Shown here piece after piece: positions 1 through 7,636 of a stretch of 64,000 nt of DNA; the first letter of the stretch is position 1, and the number at the start of each line of letters is the position of its first letter. The translations under genes were made by a program, and so were the position numbers. The stretch spans positions 1,240,001-1,304,000 of the forward strand of contig AP024867.1 of assembly GCA_024346835.1 (NCBI GenBank), written 5' to 3'. The notes beneath the pieces are model-generated. The model was given only the letters and a program-made list of their open reading frames with translations. It was not told the DNA's origin and made no database searches. Source of the stretch: Vibrio comitans. GTDB lineage: Bacteria; Pseudomonadota; Gammaproteobacteria; Enterobacterales; Vibrionaceae.

Positions 1-475
1 CGATACCGGTTACAACAATGGTTGCTTCCATTGGAATATTGAACACAGCAGCAACAAAGATCGCCAGACCATTTAGCCAAATGCCTGATGAAATCATGCT
101 ATCAGGTAAGCCTGCCCAGGTAAAAAACTGCTCGGAAGTCTTGCCAAATCGAATCCGCACTGCATCAATGGCTGTTACAACACGCAACTGTCTGAACTTT
201 GGGGCAAAGTAAAGGTAGTTGCAGAAATAGCCAAAAGCATTGGCTAAGAAGAGTATGACCACCACAAAGCCATCTTCAAATGCACGACCTGCGGCACCCG
301 TAAATGTCCAGGCGGAGAACTGAGTCATGAATGCTGTTGCACCCACCATCCACCATAGCATCTTGCCACCACCACGGAAGTAATCACTCGTTGAAGTCGT
401 GAATTTTCGGAACATCCACCCTATTGCTATTAAGAATAAAAAATAAGCAAGAACTACGATTGTATCAATAGTCAC
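1..475 (-). CDS. sodium:solute symporter family permease, N-terminal part (runs off the window)
   Basis: The reverse strand from 475 to the window edge is an open frame of about 158 residues. It begins MTIDTIVVLAYFLFLIAIG, a first membrane helix, followed by the segments GGGKMLWWMVGATAF and QFSAWTFTGAAGRAF. These are typical of the first two helices of the SSS (Na+/solute symporter) family of inner-membrane permeases. The start is a GTG at 475, chosen because AGAGGTG lies about eight bases upstream and no ATG is better placed. The rest of the gene lies outside the window, so the substrate cannot be judged. Family assignment is by recognition of the N-terminal helices only. Confidence 0.75.
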   Translation of the reverse strand, partial: MTIDTIVVLAYFLFLIAIGWMFRKFTTSTSDYFRGGGKMLWWMVGATAFMTQFSAWTFTGAAGRAFEDGFVVVILFLANAFGYFCNYLYFAPKFRQLRVVTAIDAVRIRFGKTSEQFFTWAGLPDSMISSGIWLNGLAIFVAAVFNIPMEATIVVTGI

Positions 476-1166
476 AATTAACACCTCTGTGTATCAGTTA
501 CATTCGACAGCAAAGGCTACGCTTCAGTTTGGTGCTTTAATACTACAAAATAAACGTATCGTGACTATTAACACGCAATTATTTAACTTGTTGTTTTTAA
601 AGGGTATATGGCGTTAATTTAGGTGTTGATGCTGTAAATTTAGGTTAATTTATCTTGATTGGTATAGTTATTTATATTTTTGCTTTACTAGGCGTTTGCT
701 AACGGTGTTTTGCTATTATCAGCGGCACAGATAAAGCAAGGCCAACAGTTATAATAAGAAGGGGGAGCAGTTATTCAGGACGGGATAATAAAAGCGCTTG
801 GGCTGTTACAGTTGCCTTGTAGTGCAAAGTTAAAAGTCACAAGCATGTCTGTAGTTTGGTAATGCTTCACTATCAAAGGGACAATCGATAATCTATTAGT
901 AAAAGTGCTGTTACTCCAACTATCTATGTTCACTCTTGTTGTACTGTAGTGGGCAATGCGCTTCTATCTCTTGCTCGTTTTTGTCTTAGCTATGCTGTGA
1001 TTGATGCTGTTAATTATTCTGGCTCATTATTTACTCAGAATTCATTTGTTGTATATATGTTGCGGTTGTTTTTCTTGTTTGATGCAAAAAAGATGAAGGG
1101 TTATGTCTGCGTAACCTGTAGAATCATCTAAACTACCTTTAGTAGATTGTATTACAAGGACTTTTC
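476..1166. other. intergenic region without a convincing gene
   Basis: This 690-base AT-rich stretch separates the leftward symporter gene from the rightward AI-2E permease gene, so it should hold promoters for both. A 60-codon open frame at 949-1131 has no Shine-Dalgarno sequence and a composition that does not look like a protein. I see no terminator, tRNA or long repeat. Confidence 0.5.
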
Positions 1167-2267
1167 ATGAACTCTTCACAAGATTTTTCTAGGCAAGCAA
1201 TAGATGCTTTTATCAAAATAATCATCGTCGGTATGCTTCTTTTTTGGTGTGCGCAAATTTTAAAGCCTTTTGCTTTGTTGGTTATTTGGGGCGCAATTAT
1301 TGCGACGGCACTATTTCCTTTAGTTAAGGGAGTCCAGAATAAAACCGGCTTATCTCAAGGTAAAGCCAGTTGGTTATTATCTTTAACGGGTGTGCTCTTA
1401 TTAGTTGTTCCCGCTTATCTTATTGGTGATAGCTTATTTAGTAGCGCTGGTGATGTGTATCAGCAAATTCAAGAGGGTACCTTAGAGCTTAGACCGCCAT
1501 CGGAAAGTATTAAGTCATGGCCATTAGTCGGTGAGAAGCTTTATTCTACCTTGCTAAGCTTTTCATCAAACCTCGCTAACGCAATGCTAGAGCATTCCGA
1601 TCAGGTTAAAAGCGTTCTGGGTTCAGTAGCGTCGGCAATTGGTAGTGTTGGTGGTAGTGTATTGCAGTTTGTGATTTCACTATTAATCGCGGGCATCTTT
1701 ATGAGTAATGCTCAAGCCTGTGAGAAGTCTTTTCAGCAAATTTCGGTGCGTCTAGCAGGTGAGTATGGTGCTCAATTTACCAAATTGTCAGTAGCGACTG
1801 TACGCAGTGTTGTGCAAGGTGTTATCGGCGTCGCGGTGACTCAGTCAATCATGGCGGGTATCGGTCTTTATTTCGCGGATATTCCTTTTGCCGGTCTATG
1901 GATGCTAGCTGTATTGATCGTTGCCATTATCCAACTTCCGCCAATCTTGGCTTTAATTCCCGCCTTAATCTTTGCTTGGACGACTGATTCAACGTTAGTG
2001 GCCGGTGTATTTACCGTTTGGTGTGTGCTAGTTAGTGCTAGTGATGCAGTGCTCAAGCCTATGCTAATGGGGCGCGGTACTGATATCCCTATGCTCGTTA
2101 TTCTTTTGGGCGCAATCGGTGGTATGGCGATGTCAGGTATAGTCGGACTGTTTGTAGGTGCAGTTGTACTTGCAGTTACTCATAGATTGTTTGTAGCTTG
2201 GTTAGCTCAATCTGAGGTGGATATTGAGCAACTAGAAGTAGAACCAGTGGAAGAAGAGAGTAAGTAA
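1167..2267 (+). CDS. AI-2E transporter family membrane protein (YdiK/TqsA/PerM-type)
   Basis: A 366-residue inner-membrane protein of the AI-2E exporter family (UPF0118). Two hydrophobic helices near residues 15-60 and a third near 65-90 are followed by a long amphipathic region. A multi-helix C-terminal half then carries the family's PPILALIPALIFAW stretch (about residues 255-270) and a GRGTDIPMLVILLGAIGG stretch (about 295-315). Family members differ in role (autoinducer-2 or other solute export, Na+ or Li+ antiport), so no substrate is claimed. The start is ATG 1167, with AAGGA about ten bases upstream. The stop codon overlaps the start of the channel-like gene by one base, so the two are probably translated together. 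Confidence 0.85.
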   Translation: MNSSQDFSRQAIDAFIKIIIVGMLLFWCAQILKPFALLVIWGAIIATALFPLVKGVQNKTGLSQGKASWLLSLTGVLLLVVPAYLIGDSLFSSAGDVYQQIQEGTLELRPPSESIKSWPLVGEKLYSTLLSFSSNLANAMLEHSDQVKSVLGSVASAIGSVGGSVLQFVISLLIAGIFMSNAQACEKSFQQISVRLAGEYGAQFTKLSVATVRSVVQGVIGVAVTQSIMAGIGLYFADIPFAGLWMLAVLIVAIIQLPPILALIPALIFAWTTDSTLVAGVFTVWCVLVSASDAVLKPMLMGRGTDIPMLVILLGAIGGMAMSGIVGLFVGAVVLAVTHRLFVAWLAQSEVDIEQLEVEPVEEESK

Positions 2268-2929
2268 TGGCGAAGATGTCCGAGCGCGATAACTTTTTAC
2301 ACTTGTTTGTCGCTTTGATTGTACTGTTATTTGGCTGTGCAATTCTCGAACAGTTTTTCGAGACAGGGCAGGGAATTGTTTTAATAGGCCTACTCTTTTG
2401 TATGTCGGCATCGACTCTTGGGATTGAGAAAAAGAAATCAGGAGTTCGAGGCTGGTTTGGCTTTTTGATTGTGCTTGTATTGCTGTCTTCTCTTGCCTCT
2501 ATTCTTGAAGCAGCAAATCTCGCGGTCGTTTCACTGTCTGCCTTGATCTTATTTATAGGCCAGTACTTAAAGCATGCGACGAAATTAGTATTAACTGCTC
2601 CAAAAATAGATAAAAATCAGATTGTTGGCTCAATTTGCATCTATTTGATGATGGGGCTGTGGTTTGCGTTTGTACAGCTACTCCTATTAGAGATCCTTAA
2701 AGGGGGCTTTAATGGAATCGATCATGGACCTTGGTTAGATAACTTATCTAGAATGATCTATTTCAGCTTTATTACTATGACTTCTGTCGGGTATGGCGTT
2801 ATAGCGCCTACCGAGCCGTTGACTCGCTTTGTAGCGTATTTTGAGGCTATCGCAGGTGTATTTTACTTGGCAATCCTGGTATCAAGCCTAGTGAGTGCTG
2901 GTTTAACTCAGGTGGCTGAAAAGAAATAG
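2267..2929 (+). CDS. two-pore-type potassium channel family protein
   Basis: A 220-residue membrane protein with about four to five N-terminal helices and a C-terminal pore module (Ion_trans_2). The pore loop reads MTSVGYG at about residues 171-177, matching the K+ selectivity filter T-V/I-G-Y-G. The residue after the filter is V rather than the usual D/N, so selectivity may differ. No RCK/TrkA regulatory domain follows; the protein ends about 15 residues after the last helix. The ATG at 2267 shares one base with the stop of the upstream permease, indicating a two-gene operon closed by the terminator at 2951-2988. Confidence 0.8.
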   Translation: MAKMSERDNFLHLFVALIVLLFGCAILEQFFETGQGIVLIGLLFCMSASTLGIEKKKSGVRGWFGFLIVLVLLSSLASILEAANLAVVSLSALILFIGQYLKHATKLVLTAPKIDKNQIVGSICIYLMMGLWFAFVQLLLLEILKGGFNGIDHGPWLDNLSRMIYFSFITMTSVGYGVIAPTEPLTRFVAYFEAIAGVFYLAILVSSLVSAGLTQVAEKK

Positions 2930-2950
2930 TGACCAATACTTGAAGGTGTA

Positions 2951-2988
2951 AGGGCCTGCAAACGCATTGCGATTGCAGGCCCTTTTTA
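2951..2988 (+). terminator. rho-independent terminator of the permease-channel operon
   Basis: Perfect 11-bp stem AGGGCCTGCAA / TTGCAGGCCCT followed by TTTTTAT, 21 bases after the channel stop codon. Confidence 0.9.
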
Positions 2989-3015
2989 TATTTATCAGGC
3001 TAGTGCTTTAAAGAG

Positions 3016-3558
3016 TTAAGATTTAACCTGAAGTTCTGTGATCGTGATTTCGGTGTTTACATCGCCAAGTGTGGCAAACATGCTGTTACCTGAGATCATC
3101 AGACTCAAATCATTGGTTCGCTCAAGTCCCGCCACTAACTCTTCAATAGGAGCAAAGTCGAACTGAGTAATGCTGGCATCATATTCGCGAAGAACATTTT
3201 GATTTTTGTTAAACCACACATCAGATTTATTTTCATTAAAGGTATAAAAGTGGGTTTGCTTTGACTTACGAGCCGCTTTTTTAACTCTATCAGCTGAAGG
3301 TTCGCCAACCTCTATCCAAGTTAAAATGTCGCCAATATCTGACAGTTCCCAAATATCAGGCTCTTCTTGCTCAGACAATCCTTTGGTAAAGGTTAGGTTT
3401 GGGGTGTTATTGAGACAAAACGCAAAGATTCTAACCAGCATTCGCACTTCGTTCTCAGAAGGGTGCTTAGCTACAGTGAGGTTAATATCATCAAATTGAT
3501 TGCGATTAGTGTCGGCAAGATTTACGCGAAACTTATAAATAGTGGGTTTGAGCGCCAA
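3016..3558 (-). CDS. yaeQ: YaeQ family protein
   Basis: A 180-residue soluble protein that matches the YaeQ family along its whole length: the start MALKPTIYKFRVNLADTN, the central EPDIWELSDIGDI and WIEVGEPSADRVKKA motifs, and the YTFNENKSDVWF segment. YaeQ has a PD-(D/E)XK nuclease-like fold, but its cellular role is not established; an early link to RfaH suppression is uncertain. The start is ATG 3558. The gene stands alone, between the convergent channel operon and the same-strand cold-shock gene upstream. Confidence 0.9.
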   Translation of the reverse strand: MALKPTIYKFRVNLADTNRNQFDDINLTVAKHPSENEVRMLVRIFAFCLNNTPNLTFTKGLSEQEEPDIWELSDIGDILTWIEVGEPSADRVKKAARKSKQTHFYTFNENKSDVWFNKNQNVLREYDASITQFDFAPIEELVAGLERTNDLSLMISGNSMFATLGDVNTEITITELQVKS

Positions 3559-3611
3559 AGTGGGAATTCCAGAAAATAGGATTTAGGCGTTAGATTATAT
3601 AGAGTTGAGAG

Positions 3612-3645
3612 GAGAAAAGTAAGCCAGTGAAGCACTGGCTTACTT
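3612..3645 (-). terminator. terminator of the cold-shock gene
   Basis: Perfect 13-bp stem AAGTAAGCCAGTG / CACTGGCTTACTT with a three-base loop. Read on the reverse strand it is followed by TTTTC, seven bases beyond the cold-shock stop codon. Confidence 0.85.
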
Positions 3646-3652
3646 GGCGCAA

Positions 3653-3862
3653 TTATACAGCGCGAATTTGTTCTGCTTGTGGGCCTTTTTGACCTGTAGT
3701 AACAACAAATTCTACTTTTTGGCCTTCAGCAAGAGTGCGGAAACCGTCGCCTTGGATAGCAGAGAAGTGAGCGAATACGTCTGGACCGTTTTCTTGTTGA
3801 ATAAAACCGAAACCTTTAGTTTCGTTGAACCATTTTACGGTACCAGTAACTGTGTTTGACAT
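3653..3862 (-). CDS. CspA-family cold-shock protein
   Basis: A 69-residue single cold-shock domain that binds single-stranded RNA/DNA as a chaperone and antiterminator. RNP-1 reads KGFGFI and RNP-2 reads VFAHFSAI, both complete. The start is ATG 3862 (MSNTVTGTVKWFN). A TTG two codons upstream is ignored because AAAGGAAAA sits about nine bases before the ATG. The roughly 350 bases upstream have no gene and fit the long 5' leader usual for cspA-type genes, but I could not fix the promoter or a cold box. Which csp paralogue this is cannot be told from the domain alone. Confidence 0.92.
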   Translation of the reverse strand: MSNTVTGTVKWFNETKGFGFIQQENGPDVFAHFSAIQGDGFRTLAEGQKVEFVVTTGQKGPQAEQIRAV

Positions 3863-4126
3863 TGTCAATTTTCCTTTGCGATATAACTAAACTTGGTCAA
3901 ATCCGACCATACTAAGTGCTTGAAAACAGATTGCATTGACCGATGGTGAATACAACGGTGACGAGTCTCCAGCTGTATTGCACAACTTCAAAAACAAAAC
4001 TTTCTCTTGCTTGAATCAGTGTATCGAGGCAAGTCTATAAGTCAATGATATCAATAGCATAGTTGTCCCTACATTGTTCAAAATTGTTAGGTATATTCAA
4101 GTTTTTCATACTGAAACTTAAACTTG
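3863..4126. promoter_or_regulatory. gene-free leader/promoter region of the cold-shock gene
   Basis: There is no open frame here. Long transcribed leaders are usual for cspA-type genes; that this region is transcribed as one is inference. The right-hand part also serves the divergent OsmC-family gene. Confidence 0.4.
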
Positions 4127-4152
4127 CATGACATGTCATGACATCGTCATGA
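4127..4152. promoter_or_regulatory. two overlapping palindromes, probable operator upstream of the OsmC-family gene
   Basis: CATGACATGTCATG (4127-4140) is a perfect 14-bp palindrome. It overlaps TCATGAC-atc-GTCATGA (4136-4152), a perfect 7-bp inverted repeat with a 3-base spacer. The unit CATGAC is therefore used three times in 26 bases, ending ten bases upstream of the -35 at 4162. The position suits an activator. Confidence 0.55.
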
Positions 4153-4161
4153 TTTCGATTG

Positions 4162-4189
4162 TTGAGTTCGAACTATGAGTGTGTAAAAT
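4162..4189 (+). promoter_or_regulatory. sigma70-type promoter of the OsmC-family gene
   Basis: -35 TTGAGT (4162-4167), 16-bp spacer, -10 TAAAAT (4184-4189). The expected start is near 4196, about 20 bases before the ATG at 4217. Confidence 0.5.
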
Positions 4190-4216
4190 GAGGCGAAATT
4201 AAAAGAGGATTTGATC

Positions 4217-4615
4217 ATGCAAGCAACCGTATCTTGGGTAGATAATTTTAAGTTTATCGGTGAGTCTCAATCTGGCCATTCAGTCGTTTTAGATGGTAGT
4301 GGTGGCAAAACAGCACCAAGCCCAATGGAAATGGTATTGATCGCAGCTGGCGGTTGTAGTTCTGTAGACGTAGTAGATGGTCTAAAAAGTGCAGAGCAAA
4401 AGGTAACGGGCTGCGTAGCAAAATTAAGTAGCACTCGTCGCGACGAAGCGCCTAAGTTTTTCACTAGCATTAACATTCATTTTGAAGTGTCTGGAGAAGA
4501 TCTTGACTCCGAGGTGGTTGCTAAAGTTGCGAAAGACTCTTTAGAAAAGTACTGCTCTGTATGCCTGATGCTAGATAAGGGTGTTGAAATGACGCACTCT
4601 TGGGAAATTGTTTAA
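4217..4615 (+). CDS. OsmC family protein (YhfA-like)
   Basis: A 132-residue OsmC/Ohr-superfamily protein. SPMEMVLIAAGGCSSVDVV (about residues 37-55) carries the first conserved cysteine, and EKYCSVCLML (about 113-122) carries the second cysteine region with an extra cysteine. Members reduce organic hydroperoxides or are of unknown function; this sequence is closest to the YhfA group, whose role is not settled. The start is ATG 4217, with AAAGAGGA about eight bases upstream; a TTG two codons earlier lies too close to that site. The gene is monocistronic, with a palindromic operator and a promoter upstream and a terminator at 4627-4665. Redox or osmotic control is plausible but not shown. Confidence 0.87.
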   Translation: MQATVSWVDNFKFIGESQSGHSVVLDGSGGKTAPSPMEMVLIAAGGCSSVDVVDGLKSAEQKVTGCVAKLSSTRRDEAPKFFTSINIHFEVSGEDLDSEVVAKVAKDSLEKYCSVCLMLDKGVEMTHSWEIV

Positions 4616-4626
4616 ACGCATAAATT

Positions 4627-4665
4627 AAAAAATGCCCCGTTAATGTAAATTAGCGGGGCATTTTT
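4627..4665. terminator. bidirectional rho-independent terminator
   Basis: AAAAATGCCCCG / CGGGGCATTTTT. The A-tract on one side and T-tract on the other let it serve both convergent genes (OsmC-family and the small lipoprotein). Confidence 0.9.
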
Positions 4666-4684
4666 ATAACTGAAAATAGAGAAA

Positions 4685-4987
4685 TTAATTTGAGGCTTTT
4701 CTCATTTCGTCTTCACTTTTCTTTTGATTCTCGGGACGTTCATCTTCATGGTTCATGTAGTAGTACTCCCAGATCTCATGCTTCTCTTCATCAGAGATCT
4801 CACAGTAAGTAACTCGTTTACCTTCCTCTGAGGCACGCACGATCTCATGGTCTTGCTGTACACAGTACATGGACGCTTTACTTGTAATTGGATCCCAGTC
4901 CTCTACCGTGTATTCGTCTGGTTCGCTTGCACAACCTGCTAGCAACACAGCGCCACTCATTGCAGATAAAAGAAGGATTTTCTTCAT
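4685..4987 (-). CDS. small lipoprotein of unknown function
   Basis: A 100-residue protein with a lipoprotein signal MKKILLLSAMSGAVLLAGC (lipobox LAGC), so a lipid-anchored envelope protein of about 82 mature residues. The mature part is acidic, with two cysteines (MYCVQQ and TYCEISDEE) and a charged tail EDERPENQKKSEDEM. The start is ATG 4987, preceded by TTGGAG at seven bases; an upstream in-frame start four codons earlier would destroy that spacing. I recognise no domain. It resembles small Vibrio lipoproteins of unknown role. Confidence 0.8.
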   Translation of the reverse strand: MKKILLLSAMSGAVLLAGCASEPDEYTVEDWDPITSKASMYCVQQDHEIVRASEEGKRVTYCEISDEEKHEIWEYYYMNHEDERPENQKKSEDEMRKASN

Positions 4988-5114
4988 TATTGGCTCCAAA
5001 GAACTATTTGTTTTGACTTATCTTTTTCAGTGTACGAGATATCCTAATTAATTCAATAGTTAACCTCTGGTTACATGTTAAAATATCGGGAAATTCAATT
5101 TAGCCGTTATTTAC

Positions 5115-5633
5115 ATGCGCCATTTAAAAACCACTATACATCCCGATTTAAGCGAACTCGACCAAAAGACCATCATACAACGCCGAGCTACCAGAGCGAT
5201 TGCACTCATGGGCGATCAAATTCTGTTGTTATACACTGAGCGCTATCATGACTATTCACTACCCGGCGGTGGTATTGATGAGGGAGAGGATGTAATTGCA
5301 GGGCTAGTACGTGAACTCGAAGAAGAAACAGGCGCGCAAAATATTCGAAATATTAAACCATTTGGCATATTTGAAGAGTTTCGCCCCTGGTATAAAGACG
5401 ATGCAGATGTCATGCACATGCATTCCTACTGCTACACCTGCCACGTTGACCCCGAGTTAGGTACGCCTAACTTTGAAGACTATGAGATCAAAAATGGTAT
5501 GCAGGCAAAGTGGGTTAATATCCATGAGGCTATCGCTCACAATGAACATACCATAGCCAATAGTGCGAAGAAGGGTTTGAGCATTGAACGAGAAACCTTC
5601 TTACTGCACCTTATCGCTAAAGAACTAGTGTGA
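5115..5633 (+). CDS. Nudix hydrolase
   Basis: A 172-residue Nudix-fold pyrophosphohydrolase. The Nudix box is complete at about residues 51-73: GGIDEGEDVIAGLVRELEEE then TG, matching GX5EX7REUXEEXGU with the metal-binding glutamates present. These enzymes cleave a nucleoside diphosphate linked to another moiety; the substrate cannot be read from the motif. The start is ATG 5115. The last nine bases overlap the 3' end of the convergent potassium-channel gene. It has no same-strand neighbour and appears monocistronic. Confidence 0.85.
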   Translation: MRHLKTTIHPDLSELDQKTIIQRRATRAIALMGDQILLLYTERYHDYSLPGGGIDEGEDVIAGLVRELEEETGAQNIRNIKPFGIFEEFRPWYKDDADVMHMHSYCYTCHVDPELGTPNFEDYEIKNGMQAKWVNIHEAIAHNEHTIANSAKKGLSIERETFLLHLIAKELV

Positions 5634-6389
5634 CTTTTGATCCTTGATGAGCTCTTTTAGCTCATCAATCTTCATATGAAGGGCTTTAATTTCTGCTTTA
5701 ACGGCCGTGCGCTCAGTGTTATCCGCTTGCTCTGTCTCGGTCATAAACCAGTTGGCAACTAAACCGGTGAAGGTACCAAATAGCCCCACACCTGCAGTCA
5801 TTAAAATAGCCGCGACTAATCTGCCTTGTGTTGTCACAGGGTAGAAATCACCATAGCCAACAGTGGTAATGGTGACAAATGACCACCAAAGAGCGTCTCC
5901 TGCAGAATGAATGTTGGAGCCTTCCAATCCTTTTTCAAACTGTAGAATCCCGATAGCACCAAAGATGACCACCAATACCGAGACACTTGCTACTATTGAG
6001 AAGGTGCCAGAACGCCTGTTTCGAAAGAGATAGTACAAGATGAGTTTGGTAGAGCGCACCGCTTTTAGAATTCGCAAGAATCGAACTAAATGAACAAAGC
6101 GCCCGTAACGCAGGGAATCCACTAGAGGAATACTCGAAAGCAGATCGATCCAACCCCATTTCATGTATTGCAGTTTATTGGGGGCACGGTAAAAACGTTG
6201 AAAGAAGTCCACCAAGAACACCATGCACACCATGGTATCTATCATGGCTAATAATTCAGAGGTGTCTGAATCTAGGGTAAAGGCATTCTCCACAAATAGG
6301 GCAATGAGCACGTACACCGATAGGATTAAGGTAACGAATTGCAGTGGCCCTAATTCGTGTTTAGCGTCGTGTCTTTCTGAACTTGGCAT
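5625..6389 (-). CDS. voltage-gated-type potassium channel
   Basis: A 254-residue six-helix channel of the voltage-gated ion channel superfamily in the inner membrane. The selectivity filter TVGYGD lies at residues 176-181. An S4-like helix around 94-115 has regularly spaced arginines (RYGRFVHLVRFLRILKAVR), so voltage sensing is plausible. A charged C-terminal helix (about 222-254, EIKALHMKIDELKELIKDQ) looks like a short coiled coil that could hold the tetramer together. The start ATG 6389 lies six bases downstream of the ybjQ stop, suggesting co-transcription with ybjQ. It is the second channel in the first 7 kb. Confidence 0.9.
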   Translation of the reverse strand: MPSSERHDAKHELGPLQFVTLILSVYVLIALFVENAFTLDSDTSELLAMIDTMVCMVFLVDFFQRFYRAPNKLQYMKWGWIDLLSSIPLVDSLRYGRFVHLVRFLRILKAVRSTKLILYYLFRNRRSGTFSIVASVSVLVVIFGAIGILQFEKGLEGSNIHSAGDALWWSFVTITTVGYGDFYPVTTQGRLVAAILMTAGVGLFGTFTGLVANWFMTETEQADNTERTAVKAEIKALHMKIDELKELIKDQKSH

Positions 6390-6395
6390 AGTGTA

Positions 6396-6716
6396 TTAGC
6401 CGATGGTGACGGCAGTGCCACTCGCGCTGACCATTAACATTCCGTTGTCTTTACCAAGCACTTCGTAGTCAATATCGATACCAATCACAGCATTGGCACC
6501 TATTTCATGGGCTTTATCTTCCAGCTCTTGCACCGCAATGGTGCGAGCACGTTCGAGTTCTTTCTCATAAGTCCCAGAACGACCACCGACCATGTCACGA
6601 ATGCCAGCGAACATATCCTTGAATAAGTTAGCCCCTAAGATAGCTTCACCGGCAATAACGCCGTGGTAGCTGAGGACGCGTTTGCCTTCAACGGTTTGTG
6701 TTGTGGTCATTAGCAT
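6396..6716 (-). CDS. ybjQ: YbjQ/UPF0145 family protein
   Basis: A 106-residue protein matching YbjQ (UPF0145, sometimes called a heavy-metal-binding domain). It has LSYHGVIAGEAILGANLFKD near the start, then a charged helix YEKELERARTIAVQELEDKA, then GANAVIGIDIDYEVLG. YbjQ proteins form pentamers; their function is unknown. The start is ATG 6716 with AAGGA seven bases upstream. The potassium-channel gene follows on the same strand. A broken second copy lies at 11916-12144: this intact gene and that remnant are the left-hand markers of the two direct repeats around the cargo island. Confidence 0.9.
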   Translation of the reverse strand: MLMTTTQTVEGKRVLSYHGVIAGEAILGANLFKDMFAGIRDMVGGRSGTYEKELERARTIAVQELEDKAHEIGANAVIGIDIDYEVLGKDNGMLMVSASGTAVTIG

Positions 6717-7282
6717 AATTGATTCCTTCGGGGTATTAATTGCTCTCTGAGTGTAGCAGTGAAGTTGAGTCCATTGTTTTACTACGAGTTGTTAATCTTA
6801 TCAATAACTTAAATTAATGGTTTCAATATCGAAGTCTTTAAGACTATCTATAATCGACATGGAAAGTCCTTTTAAAATTAAGAATAGAAGTATTCTTGAC
6901 GTTTAAAGAAAGAGTTCTGAATAGCCATGTCGATTATATCTTGTCACGAGTGTGGTATTCGGAGTGAAGTTGAAAACTTTTAAGCAGGGGAGTCGGCTCG
7001 AAGTCACAGCCATCTTTTAACATTCAAGGGATTACTCAACAGAGTGGTCTGTATCAAGCAGCAAAAGAGCTGGCTAATTTAAACAATGATGCATTGAACT
7101 CATTGTTGATTGGCGTTCTAGTGAGCTCGATTTAGATATCCGCAAGGGTGGAGTTAGCAATGGGCGGATCTTTTGGGGCGTTTGTTACTTTTGCATATTT
7201 GATGGCAAAGAGCATTATGACGACCGATCTTTATTGGGTATGGCAATCAACCTTAGGGATAAACCACTCATCTGAGCTTTAG
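6427..7282. repeat. left copy of the ybjQ-pqiA junction duplication
   Basis: This segment (most of ybjQ, its promoter region and the first half of a pqiA-like gene) is matched in the same order and orientation at 11916-13010. The 57-base block 6786-6842 is identical to 12157-12213. The 55 bases around the ybjQ start (6672-6726) match with one mismatch. The right copy lacks 57 bases present here at about 6727-6785. Homology resumes in pqiA at 6927 (MSIISCHECGI in both) and fades after about pqiA codon 200. Confidence 0.8.
6927..7282 (+). pseudogene. pqiA remnant (N-terminal half, stops and deletions)
   Basis: The frame starts MSIISCHECGI, as does intact PqiA at 12395, but meets TAA after 18 codons. 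Further on, pieces of PqiA can be read in shifting frames: a stretch like IQGITQQSGLYQAAKELANL, and a final TTDLYWVWQ that ends in TAG at 7280-7282. About half of the first 200 codons of PqiA is missing through internal deletions. The pieces differ from the intact gene by many substitutions, so this is an old or foreign copy and not a recent duplication. It forms the left boundary of the cargo island. Confidence 0.8.
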
Positions 7283-7492
7283 AAAACTACCCCTGAAACC
7301 TCACAGTTACCTTACCCCCATATAAAGATTATTTCCTGACAATATTTCTGCGTAGACGCTTTTACTGTCTCATCTGGAAACAAGTCCAGCATTAACACGG
7401 GTAGCGACTAAAAGTCACCCACCTCCCCGGGTATCCATACCTATCTACTTAAGTACCCTACCAATCCTTTAGATATGTTTTGAAAGTTTTTA

Positions 7493-7520
7493 TTGCATAC
7501 TTAGTACGAATATATATAAT
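7493..7520 (+). promoter_or_regulatory. sigma70-type promoter at the head of the island
   Basis: -35 TTGCAT (7493-7498), 16-bp spacer, -10 TATAAT (7515-7520), about 110 bases before the first island gene. It is the best sigma70 match I saw in the island and could drive the whole row. Confidence 0.6.
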
Positions 7521-7571
7521 GCGCTTCATTCCAAAGAAGGAAACTACTGAGGTATTGAGTAGCAGCTCAAC

Positions 7572-7585
7572 GTTCTTTGAAAACT
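7572..7585 (+). promoter_or_regulatory. boxA-like sequence in the island leader
   Basis: GTTCTTTGAAAACT in the untranslated leader resembles the boxA antitermination element of rRNA leaders and spacers (core C/TTCTTT-A). It lies about 50 bases after the promoter and 50 before the first gene. A coincidence is possible. Confidence 0.3.
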
Positions 7586-7636
7586 GAATGGAGCATTACG
7601 GGAAATCTTTAAATCCAGATAATGAGAGAGTCAATC

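Noticed and set aside
949..1131. 60-codon open frame in the left intergenic region
   Set aside because: No ribosome site and a composition unlike a protein; reads as non-coding DNA.
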